Source: Polytrichum commune (Eukaryota; Streptophyta; Polytrichopsida; Polytrichales; Polytrichaceae). From it: DNA of 64,000 bases. The position numbers and the translations under genes are program-made. The DNA is taken from assembly GCA_950295325.1 (NCBI GenBank), contig OX485806.1, forward strand, positions 46,805,169 through 46,869,168. Reading direction: 5' to 3'. Positions 45,556 to 55,050 of this stretch are shown in pieces (within the stretch, counting starts at the first letter, position 1; each line of letters begins with the position of its first letter). Below the pieces are notes generated by a model. That model saw only the letters and a program-made list of their open reading frames with translations, ran no database searches and had not been told where the DNA came from.

Positions 45556-47084
45556 CTAGCTGGGTCCTGCAGACGTTGGCGGGTTCTGAACCAGAGCGAC
45601 CTCGCCAATTACTTCGTAGAGGGTTCCGGTTGGGGACCCAGGCGGACCCGGATAGAGTACCCGCCGGGGTGTTCCGCTTGGCCGAACCACCTTCTGGATT
45701 TCCGCCCGGAGATCCTTCATCGTTCGTGAGTATTTCACGAGGATGGGAAGGGTCTGCCTGGTGGAAGCAGGTTCTCCGGACTCCATCATCCGGTCGTAGA
45801 GATGAGCCTTATTGACGATCTCTGCCGGACGCCCCACCAACTTCCGGATCCGGCTGAAGAGCACTGCCTGCTCCGCGTGGTACTTCCGGATTTCTTCGCT
45901 CTTCTGACTCAGCTCCTGAGTCATGGCCGCTACCTGCGCGGTGAGGTGAGCATTCTCCGTCTTGGCCTGCTCGAGCTCCTTCCTGTCCGCCCTCTTGGCC
46001 AACTCCCGGAGGATATTTCCGGGTCCGCAGTCGTCCAGGGCCTGGTTCGCTCCTCGGACGATGTGCTCCAACCGGTAGTACTGGTTTTGGAGATCCTCCA
46101 TCCCCTCCTGGACCCGCTTGAAGGGATTTTCCGGAAAATCCCAAACGGCAAGGTCCACATTCCGCCAAGTGGTTTCCCGGCTGGGCCCGGGTTCCGGATG
46201 ATGATGAGGAAGAGGAGGAGGAGAGAGTGGCCTAGAGATGGTTGGCGGCGGCTTCCGGGTGATGAGGGAGGTGCTTCCGGAATGATGGGGTCACTGGAAG
46301 TCTCCATCTCGAAGTCTCCAACTTTCGGATGGAGCTTGTAGGTGACCTCGTCCGCCGCTATCGTCAACAGGTCCTCCTCCTCGGCCGTGAAACAGTCGAA
46401 GTGCTGATAGAGGTGCAGAATGAAGGGGGAGAGGAAGGAGGGTTTCCGGCCTATGTGGGGGAGGGCCCGCCCTACTATCTCCTGGATTATCAGACCCCAA
46501 TTCACCGGCCGGACTTCGGACATGGCACCAAACAGGGTGCTAGCCATGGTGAGGCTAATCCGTTGTGGCTTGTCCGGATTGAGGATGGGCAAGAGGAATT
46601 CTAACACCCTCCGCTCCCTAAGGTTCCGGCAGTTCCCGGGGTGGAAGCCGTCCTTCGAATCCGCGTCCCCTCTAAACTTTCCGGCGAACAAACCGTCGCG
46701 CCGGCCGGCCCACCCCTCTGCAATTCCCCTCGGGAATCCGTAGACCCTATTCCATACATCCGGAGTCCAATGATCCGGATCCCTCCTCTTGGTCCCTAAC
46801 CACTGATTACCTCTCTCGAACTTGAATTCTCGGAGGGTATTTTTCGCTTGGAGGTTCCAGGGTTTGGCAAGCAACCCAGCACAGCTCGTAACCCGGAGAT
46901 CCTCCGCTAGCTCCTGCAACTCCCTATCAACTCTTGGAATTGCAGGGACTAGGGTTTTGAGCGGGATTGGGATGGGTTCCCTCTGATCCTCTTCCCGTGT
47001 TTCCGGCATCTTCCTCTCTTCTCTCAACTTCCGTCTCAATTTACGGAAACTCTCTCCTCTCCGGGTACCCTCTCTTCCGCTCAA
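45556..47084 (-). pseudogene. Retroelement gag-like region (fossil)
   Basis: Minus-strand coding region of the element that copy A interrupts. The upstream part is charged and helical, with a conserved-looking core (ISLTMASTLFGAMSEVRPVN, WGLIIQEIV, HLYQHFDCFT) resembling the gag-like or 'putative plant transposon protein' domains of non-autonomous plant LTR elements; the downstream part is a predicted coiled coil. It is broken. No protease, reverse transcriptase or integrase follows in either half of the element. Confidence 0.55.
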
Positions 47085-47633
47085 CCGCTATGGAGTCCCG
47101 GCAAGCCAACTGCCGGTGACTAGAAAGTACGGAGTCCCAGCAATCCAACTGCTGGCGGCTCGAAAGAAAAACAAAGTCTCACCACTCTTTCACTTAACAA
47201 TTCTTCTCCTTGCAAAAAATGGGGAGGAGAAGGAAGAGACCCTTAAATATCCTCCCCCTCTTCCTCTCACGATTACCGTTAGGGTTTAACGGAAAACGGT
47301 TACCAACCGTTTTCTGACGGTTTTCCCCCAACCGACATAAATCCGTTGTAACCGCCACTTCCGGACCGTTGGCTAATCTTGGCGCAATCGTTAGTTGGTC
47401 CGGACCAGCGGTTCGGACCATGATTAAACGGTCCGCTAATTCAATTTGACGGACCGGTACTAATACTCTTTTTTATCTTTTTTATCGCGCAAGGCGGGTT
47501 TAGAATGCCCTATTTCCTAGTACAAGTAATTTATCCTAAGAGGCCCTATTATCCTCATATGAGCAAGGAAAAATACAGAAATTGAATCCGTATTTCCGTA
47601 TTTCCGTATTTCCGTCGAATTTGGACTCCCACA
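47085..47633. other. Retroelement 5' region
   Basis: Upstream of the gag-like region: TCCGG- and ACGGT-rich sequence with short inverted repeats (GGTCCGGACCAGCGGTTCGG, about 47,397-47,416) and a triple TATTTCCG repeat (47,590-47,613), ending ACTCCCACA before the CAAAT duplication. Possibly the 5' terminal repeat, but I could not match it to the other end. Confidence 0.45.
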
Positions 47634-47724
47634 CAAATAGTAGAATCCAATAACATGCATACATTCTAAACATGATAGTAGCTATGGAATAAAAAATTCC
47701 AAACATTAGAATGCTACATTGTGA

Positions 47725-48147
47725 TTAACGACGAAGACGCTTATGGGGCCCTTTGCCATTATTGTCACCGTCATTGTTATGACAATGGTCCAACCCTAAA
47801 CTATGAACTGCAGTGCATCCTGCTAAACCGAGTTTCTGTCGTTTGGGACGTGGGGGATGTAGAGATCTAGAGTACGTGCCCGGTTTAATAACACCTACTC
47901 TAGAATAGGCATGAGTTTGTAAAGTAGACTTGTCCTCTATCAACGTTGCATCATCTGCCTGCAAAGATGGAGTCTGTGGATGTGGAGTGTGAACCACGAA
48001 CGCCGGAGTAACTGAGCAGTCAGGTGGGTTGGCAATCTTCATGTTGTTGACGTCTGCAAAACCATTGATGGACAACGTGGTGTGAATTTGAGATGAACTC
48101 GGAGAACCTAAAGGAGCAAGGCTTGGGAGACTTGAGTCAGTACCCAT
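47725..48147 (-). CDS. Copy B ORF2: small conserved protein of unknown function (140 aa)
   Basis: Start at 48,147 (MGTDSSLPSLAPLG), aligned with copy A ORF2. The blocks MKIANPPDCSVTPA, VGVIKPGTYSRSL, GCTAVHSLGLDHCH and the basic end KGPHKRLRR are kept, and the frame is intact. Most A/B differences are substitutions or short in-frame indels, the pattern expected of a protein under selection. The first Cys of the copy A GCAGC motif is Leu here (GLAGC), so only the second is conserved. The transposase is 27 kb away because the retroelement and copy A sit between them. Confidence 0.7.
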   Translation of the reverse strand: MGTDSSLPSLAPLGSPSSSQIHTTLSINGFADVNNMKIANPPDCSVTPAFVVHTPHPQTPSLQADDATLIEDKSTLQTHAYSRVGVIKPGTYSRSLHPPRPKRQKLGLAGCTAVHSLGLDHCHNNDGDNNGKGPHKRLRR

Positions 48148-48236
48148 TGGAGAAGAATATGATGAGATGACATGAAGGAATGGGTACAAGTAATCGGGTA
48201 ATATATACACCTAGGGTAGACACCAATGCCCGAATC

Positions 48237-49177
48237 TGTCGTGCACCTCTCCATGAGGAGTGCCCGCAACACCATGGGCACAAGGGGGACCCCGGAGTGA
48301 CACCCGGGACTTGTGGCGCCATTGGTGAGAGGGCCCAAGTATTCTTAGTGTGGGTGAGGGCCCCGGGCGTTGAGAACGCCTCTCACCCACGGGGACTAAG
48401 AGTCATGAGGGTAAGGTCATAAGTTATGAGTAGCTTATGGCGGTGGAATTCTAGAATGCTAAGGAACACCTCAATAGGAGGTGCTAGCTAGGAGATATGG
48501 CCATTTGAGTGGGGCGCTGTCCCGGGACAGCACCCTGGGACAGCAGTGACCTGGGAGTGGTGCCCGGGACTGCCAAGGTTTGAAGAGCCATAACTTCCTC
48601 AATACTTGCCCGAATGAGGCAAGTGAGGGGTCCATCGGCGTTTACGCAAAGAGTACGTGACGATAGAGTGGTCACTTGAGAGCATCAGACATCATATGTA
48701 GAAGTTATTGTGGTCTGAAGCTGCTGGGGGGGGGATTCTAGCCCCAACGGCTAAGGGAAAATGTCCACTTGGCCCTAACCCTTGTAGAGAAACAAAAGGA
48801 TACTTGATGGTGGGGTAGGGGCCCCGCCCAAAGTCCTAGAGGCTTATATGGGTGAGGCGGCTTAGCCGACCGACCCCCCCGGAGCATACTTGGCAATGTG
48901 CTCCGGGTAGTTGTAGTGTTGTTTTGGCAACACGATGATCAACTTAAGAGTGGACATCCATGGATGGAAGTCCACCTTAGCCATTGGCTACCTACGAAGG
49001 GGAGAGTACTGAATGCATGTGTAGGAGGGTTTGGTGACCTAGCCATGAGCTTGAAGGTCCGCGGTTTTGGGAGCTAACCATGCATGTGCGTGGGATGTGC
49101 AGGTTAGCGCTCGTGGCACTTGCTAGGTTGGAAAGGCGGTCAAGCTAAGTGAAGGAAAACTAGCAAGGGTTGCGACA
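48237..49177 (-). mobile_element. Solo LTR, family 1 (fossil), 941 bp, inverted
   Basis: In this orientation it begins TGTCGTGCACCTC and ends AGGGTTGCGACA, flanked by the 5-bp duplication GAATC (48,232-48,236 and 49,178-49,182). It lies in the divergent gap of copy B between ORF2 and the cargo gene. Same family as 14,637 and 50,774, in the opposite direction. Confidence 0.92.
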
Positions 49178-49477
49178 GAATCTATGAGAACTTGTTACAT
49201 CAATTAATAATCAACATTTGTTTATGTAAATTCAGGACAAGTTGTTTCATCAAGGATTAGAATGTACTACCACAATAGCCACCAAATATCTGACATGGCA
49301 TATCTTGATTAGACTTTAGTGCCGCCTTTTAAAGTGTATTATTGCAGTGAGGATTAACCCTGCATTAATTTAAGAAACCGTAGATTAATTTTCTAAATCA
49401 AATGATTGCGCATGGATGTTAATTATGACAGACTAGACAATGATATATAAGATCTGTTTGATTCAGTGTTGGTAGAG
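49178..49477. promoter_or_regulatory. Copy B divergent promoter gap (cargo-gene side)
   Basis: Contains the conserved GTGCCGCCTTTTAAAGTG and TATTATTGCAGTG block (about 49,319-49,352) matching copy A. The solo LTR now separates it from ORF2. Confidence 0.45.
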
Positions 49478-50249
49478 ATGATCACTAGGTCGAGAGCGAG
49501 AGTAGATCAAGAAGTTAGGAGGTTTATTGAAAAACAGAGGCGTATTGAGAGAAGGCAAAGGTTAGAATCAAGAGAAAACTTAGAAACGCCGTACAACTTG
49601 CGGACAACAATGGGTAGAAGAAGGGTTAATTCTTCCAGGGGTACAGGTAGAGGTTCAAAAGGGGAAAAGACGTTTGATGTCGCAGCGGTAGCTCCCATTG
49701 TTTTATTTCCTGTATCAGAGGAAGACAACCTAGTTGACAAAGGGGGCAGTGAGGTGTTGTTTATTTGCATTCCTAATGATATTATTTTCTTTGCAATCGT
49801 AATGTTAACCACTGTCACGGATAGTTAGAACAATTGAGACCCATTTGCTTCCCTTTATGTAGTTTTTTTTTATCTTTGGTGATGGAATGTAACTACGATT
49901 TGGCTTGGGCATCTGGAACAGGGAGTGACGCAGACACAACTTCAACCTGGGGTAGCCTCGAGTGCCTCAACATCAGATCATAGTGAGCAGCAGGTTTGTG
50001 AAGAATGTTTTCAATTGGTGACTTTTAGGGTTTTGGGTTAGGGTAATGTTTATTTCAAATGCCAACAATTTATTAGGCCAACTTCTTAGCTAATGAGGAC
50101 ATGACATATCCACTTAACAGAGCCTTGGAGATTTCGATGGGAACGCTGAGGTTGCTGAGTTAAGCCTAGGAGAATTTGATCACAACGCTGATGTGGTAGA
50201 TCTTTGCGAAGGGAGCATGGATAATGAGGAGAGGCACTTCGGGGAAGAG
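49478..50249 (+). CDS. Copy B cargo gene, N-terminal exons
   Basis: Exon 1 (49,478 to about 49,753) encodes MITRSRARVDQEVRRFIEKQ and a basic stretch like copy A. A second exon (about 49,922-49,993) has QLQPGVASSASTS, matching the Gln/Ser region of copy A. A third (50,121-50,249) encodes an acidic segment (LGDFDGNAEVAELSLGEFDH) and ends GAAGAG/GTAGGC. The donor of exon 1 (GAG/GTGTTG) is poor, so the exact border is uncertain. The long intron that follows contains arrays and a solo LTR, and the gene resumes at 53,829. Confidence 0.55.
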
Positions 50250-50429
50250 GTAGGCTTTCCCACATTCCCACACGCCGTAGGGTTCGAAGATCGAAGGTGT
50301 GACCTAAAATTGTACTATCAGACCCGAGAGAGACTTTCTGAGCTTGTTTATCCATATCGGTGCCGAGGGGGACATTTGAGGAATCCAAGTCAATTCGGTG
50401 GTCTGAAATAGTCGAAGTAAGCTTACTTT

Positions 50430-50773
50430 GCATGTTTCCGAGTTAGAAATTAGGGGTCTGAATCATAGGTGAGGCAGTTAGATTGAAATTCATGTGGGTG
50501 TTTCGGTCCCGGGATAGCTACTCGGAGGGGTTCTGAAATGGTCTAAAATTGTCATATTAAGCTTAGTATGCGTGTTTCTTACTTAGAAAGTAGGGGTCTG
50601 AATGAAATGTGGGGCAGTTACATTGAACTTCATGTGGGTGTCTCGATCCTGAGATAGCTACTGGGAGGGGTATGAGGTGGTCTGAAATGGTCTCATTAAG
50701 CTTAGTTTGCATGTTTCTGAGTTAGAGATTAGGGGTCTTAGGTGGTTTGAAATGGTTTGGAATGGTCCGATTA
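50430..50773 (+). repeat. Copy B array 1
   Basis: Tandem units of ~100-110 bp (TATTAAGCTTAGTTTGCATG, GAGTTAGAAATTAGGGGTCT, CATATGTGGGGCAGTTAGAT) with degenerate palindromes (TTTCGGTCCCGGGATAG, about 50,502). Interrupted by a solo LTR at 50,774. Confidence 0.88.
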
Positions 50774-51746
50774 TATCGCAACCCTTGCTAGTCCCCCTTG
50801 ACAATCTTGTCAATTTTCAATTCTAGCAAAGGTTACGAGCGCTAACCATTCGCATTCCGCCATGCTAATGGTTAGCTCCTCCTACCCCGGACCATATAGT
50901 TCATAGGAGGGGAACCAACCCTCCTACTATACTTTCGGGACTCACCCTTAATCGTTAACCAATTCCCAAATGTGGACTTCCATCCATGGAAGTCCAATCC
51001 TATGTTGATCAACGCATTTCCGGAGCAACACTACAACAACCCGAACCATACTAGGCAACTATGGCCTCACATTGGGCCAAAGCCCATTGAGGCCGTGCCG
51101 TTCGGCCTTGGGTGGGTGAGGCCACACCACCTCACCCATATAAGCCTCTAGGACTCTACGCGGGGCCTCTACCCCACCGTCAACCAACCTCTTGTCTCTC
51201 TACCAAGAGTTGGGGCCAAGTGGACACTTTCCTTTAGCCGCTGGGCCTAGAAGCCCCTAGCAGCTTCAGACCATCATAACTTCCTTGTATGATATTCAAT
51301 GCTAACAAGAAACCACTCCATCCTCATCAACGTTTCACGTAGATGCCGATAAACTCTTCACTTGCCCCATTCAGGCAAGTATTGACGAAGTTATGCCTGT
51401 TTGAGCCTTGGCAGTCCCGGGAATCACTCCCAGGCACTGCTGTGCCAGGGCGTTGTCCCGGGACAGCGCCCCACTCAAATGGCCATAACTCCTAGCTCAC
51501 ACCTCCGATTGAGGTGTTCTTGAGCATTCTAGAATCACCACGCCATGAGCTACGCATAGCTCATGGCTTTACCCTTGTGCCTCTTAGTCTCCGTGGGTGG
51601 GAGGCGTTCCCAACGCCCGGGGCCCTCGCCCACACTAGGATCACTTGGGCCCTCTCACCAACGGCGCCACAAGTCCCGGGTGTCACTCTGGGGTCCCCCT
51701 TGTGCCCATGATGTTTTGGGCACTCCTCATGGAGAGGTGCGCGACA
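50774..51746 (+). mobile_element. Solo LTR, family 1 (fossil), 973 bp
   Basis: Begins TATCGCAACCCTTGC and ends GAGGTGCGCGACA, flanked by the duplication GATTA (50,769-50,773 and 51,747-51,751); the array unit reads on as GATTAAGCTTAG when it is removed. Close relative of the copy at 14,637. Confidence 0.92.
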
Positions 51747-51751
51747 GATTA

Positions 51752-52478
51752 AGCTTAGTTTGCATGTTACTTAGTTAGATAGTAGGGTCTGAATCATATG
51801 TGGGGCAGTTAGATTGAACTTCATTTGGGTGTCTCGGTCTCGAGATAGCTACTGGGAGGGGTATGAGGTGGTCTGAAATGGTCTCATTAAGCTTAGTTTG
51901 CATGTTTTTGAGTTAGAGATTAAGGGTCTTAGGTGGTTTGAAATGGTCTGGAATGGTCCGATTAAGCTTAGTTTGCATGTTACTTAGTTAGATAGTAGGG
52001 TCTGAATCATATGTGGGGCAGTTAGATTGAACTTCATTTGGGTGTCTCGGTCCCGAGATAGCTACTGGGAGGGGTATTAAGTGGTTAGGGATGGTTCTGA
52101 GTTAGAGATTAGGGGTCTTAGGCGGTTTGAAATGGTTTGGAATGGTCCGATTAAGCTTAGTTTGCATGTTATTTAGTTAGATAGTAGGGGTCTGAATCAT
52201 ATGTAAGGCAGTTAGATTGAACTTCATTTGGGTGTCTCGGTGCCGACATAGCTACTGGGAGGGGTATTAAGTGGTTAGAAATGGTCATATTAAGCTTAGT
52301 TTGCATGTTTCTGAGTTAGAAATTAGGGGTCTTAGGTGGTCTGAAATGGTCTGAAATGGTTACATTAAGCTTAGTTTGCATGTTTGTGAGTTAGAGATTA
52401 GGGGTCTGAATCATATGTGGGGCAGTTAGATTGAACTTCATTTGGGTGTCTCGGTGTCGAGATAGCTACTGGGAGCAA
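51752..52478 (+). repeat. Copy B array 2
   Basis: Same unit as array 1, with palindrome-like TGTCTCGGTCCCGAGATAGC (about 51,831, 52,044) in which the right arm (GATAGC) is one base off perfect. Confidence 0.9.
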
Positions 52479-53075
52479 TGAACGGGTAGTGCCGGCAGTT
52501 AGTTACGAGCTAGCTGGTTGATTTTGAGAATTTCCGAATGCAATTGGAAAGTTTAGGCAGCGGTTCCAGAAGAAAATGAAGGTTGACGGAAAGGGGCCGA
52601 TTAGAAAAATAAAATGCCGGCATTTCGGCAAGCTCCCCTTGAGTATCCACGGTAAATTTGTACCCCTTGAGTATCCACGGTACCTGTGTGATTTGTGAGG
52701 GAGCCGGCCTCTTTGAGTTGTGAAATCTGTGAGTTGTGATACTTGTGAGCGGACAAACCTGTGTGTGCGGCGAAGTCTGTAGGCGGCGAAGTCTGTGTGA
52801 GCGGAGAGGCCAAGTCTATGAGCGGCGAACCCATAACCATTGCTTCAAACCCACCACGCATCCTTAAAGAAAGAAAAAAAACGAAGAAGGAAAAGGAGCT
52901 GGAGCGGGCGCGGGCCGGGCGAGGCGGTGTGGTTTGTTTCGTTTCGTTTCGTTTCGTTCTTCAGTTTTTTTTTTCTTTGAGTTGTCAGTATGAGTGTCTC
53001 GGGACCGAGACACTTTTTTTGGAACAAATTTGTGTGTAAAAAGTGTATTATGATATGAGGATAGATAGGTCTGAA
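52479..53075. other. Unit-free stretch inside the copy B intron
   Basis: Sequence unlike the array. It contains a direct repeat CTTGAGTATCCACGGTA (about 52,640 and 52,657), a run of GCGGCGAAGTCTGT-like repeats (52,765-52,830) and a GTTTC microsatellite (about 52,935-52,957). Array units resume with TGTCTCGGGACCGAGACA near 52,991. Probably a small insertion; ends not defined. Confidence 0.5.
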
Positions 53076-53725
53076 ATGATTTCCTAGTTGTGAGTATGAG
53101 TGTCTCGGGACCGAGACAGCTGCAAGGAGGGGTATTAGGTGGTTAGAAATGGTCTGAGTAAGCTTAGTTTGCATGTCTCTGAGTTAGAGATTAGGGGTGT
53201 GAATCATATGTGGGGTAGTTAGTTTTAACTTCATTCGGGTGTCTCGGTCCCGAGACAGCTGCAAGGAGGGGTATTAGGTGGTTAGGAATTGTCATATTAA
53301 GCTTAGTTTGTAGGTTTGTGAGTTAGAAATTAAGGGTCTTAGGTGGTCTGAAATGGTCATATTAAGCTTAGTTTGCATGTTTGTGAGTTAGAAAGTAGGG
53401 GTCTGAATCATATGTGAGGCAGTTAGATAGAACTTCATTTGGGTGTCTCGGTCCCGAGACAGCTGCAAGGAGGGGTATTAGGTGGTTAGAAATGGTCATA
53501 TTAAGCTTAGTTTGCAAGTTTGTGAGTTAGAAATTAGGGATGTGAATCATATGTGGGGCAGTTAGTTTTAACTTCATTCGGGTGTCTCAGTACCGAGACA
53601 GCTGCAAGGAGGGGTCTTAGGTGGTTAGAAATTGTCATATTAAGCTTAGTTTGCAGGTTTGTGAGTTAGAAATTAGGGGTCTTAGGTGGTCTGAAATGGT
53701 CATATTAAGCTTGGTTTGCATGTAT
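53076..53725 (+). repeat. Copy B array 3, palindrome TGTCTCGGTCCCGAGACA
   Basis: Units with the perfect palindromes TGTCTCGGGACCGAGACA (about 53,101) and TGTCTCGGTCCCGAGACA (about 53,242, 53,445), followed by GCTGCAAGGAGGGGTATTAG. Core TCGGNNCCGA again; the flank is copy B's own. Confidence 0.92.
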
Positions 53726-53828
53726 GGTATACATTATGTGATGTATTAGCAATGCCGGCCCGATTTTCAATGAAATGTTGTTATACGCTGTATAACTTGT
53801 TTACACTTAGAAAGTATCGAACCTGCAG

Positions 53829-54757
53829 GTTGAGAACAACGCAAAGGATATTGTTCCTGGTGTTTCTCAGGTTTCTATGGAAAATTTTGAAGAGGGGCAA
53901 GATGAAGATGAAGAGGGGCTTGGAGATAGAGATCCATATGAAGGTGATGAAGATGATATCAAGACTCGACAGAAACTTAACTCCGTTGCCAAGATTTCTC
54001 GACTGAGAGTCCAACCCCTGAGTTCCTCAAGGTTCCATATTCCCTTGTGCAGAATGTTGGCCATGCCTATGGTGAGGCCAACTCTCTCAAGTGATCTTGC
54101 TAAATTGGAGCAGGAATTTGTCCATGGGTATAGAGAGGGTGCCTCAGTATTTTATGTCACAATAACGGATGAAGAAGGCAAAACACATGAGGTGACTGAA
54201 ACGCATAAGACATCGTGGGGTCCCATTTGGAGTGCCAAAAATGAAGAATTCAACTCCTTTCTTCAGTCCGTTCTGGAGTTAGAAAATTTTAAGAATTTGA
54301 TGTTCTTTGTTTGTGATGGGAACCATAGGCGGCAGACTTGGCTCAATCATATTCAAAGACTTCACAAAACTGAAGAGGCCTGACATTGTTCGATGGATAG
54401 CATCCTACTTGACACGAAGGGGAAAATTGGTGTTGTTATGCAAGTTATGCATAACATCAACCAGTAAGTTTTCATTATGTAATGTTTTCACCTATGTACA
54501 CTACTTTGAATCTACAAATATTATGATGTGCTAATCTTTACTCTATGATTGTTGATTGTAGACATACTGAAGACTCTCACGTCAAGACCAACACAGTTCA
54601 CACTCTATTTAGGGTGCAAAAATATGGACTTATGCCGCTCGAACAGTACCAAGACATATTGACTCCAGCGGACATTAAAAGGTGCAAGAATTCTCAAAAT
54701 AGGAAGAAGACGTGGTATTCATTAAATCTACATGTTTTTACGAACTTCATATTCCAG
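53829..54757 (+). pseudogene. Copy B cargo gene, ParB/Srx-like exons
   Basis: Exon 53,829-54,473 (acceptor CCTGCAG, donor CA/GTAAGT) and exon 54,562-54,757 (acceptor TTGTAG, donor CAG/GTATGA). An acidic lead (EEGQDEDEEGLGDRDPYEGD) is followed by RFHIPLCRMLAMPMVRPTL, SDLAKLEQEFVHGYREGASV, FYVTITDEEGKTHEV, SWGPIWSAKNEEF and FFVCDGNHRRQTWLNHIQRL, giving a full-length version of the ParB/Srx-like domain across the point where copy A is frameshifted. VMQVMHNINHTEDSHVKTN follows after the intron. One in-frame TGA (about 54,382, TGG in copy A) breaks this copy. The conservation of the fold-defining residues in two otherwise diverged copies argues for past selection on this domain. Confidence 0.65.
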
Positions 54758-55050
54758 GTATGATTTTTTTTTTTTTTATTCCTTCTGTTTCCGTTTGACT
54801 GGAAGTGGGAAATTTGGGTTATTAGACTAAGCTGCTCTACTCACGTATAAAGACCGCCTGTGTTACTTTTTGTTTTGGCCAGATATCAATTGTTGAATCT
54901 CGGGACCGAGATATAGTTTCTACACTAGCTCTGGATGTCGAAATTTCATATGCATACGTCTTTCCTTCTTGTTATCTATTTCAACATTATATTGCTCTTG
55001 ATCTACTTCATCATCTTGATGACAAACTAACTAAGGTAATCCCCTTGCAA

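Larger units (their letters stand above)
20471..47633 (-). mobile_element. Gag-bearing retroelement fossil, ~4.1 kb, split by copy A
   Basis: Ends TGTGGGGACACG (left) and GACTCCCACA (right), flanked by the 5-bp duplication CAAAT (20,466-20,470 and 47,634-47,638). Without copy A (22,352-45,417 plus one duplication) it is about 4.1 kb. It carries a minus-strand gag-like region and no reverse transcriptase or integrase that I can see, so it would be a non-autonomous, LARD-like relative of LTR retrotransposons. I could not align a pair of long terminal repeats: the two ends share only TGTGGG. The hexamer TCCGGA recurs throughout both halves. It is broken, and younger than copy B, older than copy A. 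Confidence 0.65.

Noticed and set aside
20471-47633. A pair of long terminal repeats bounding the gag element
   Set aside because: I compared the two ends by eye and could align only TGTGGG; LTRs are therefore not annotated.
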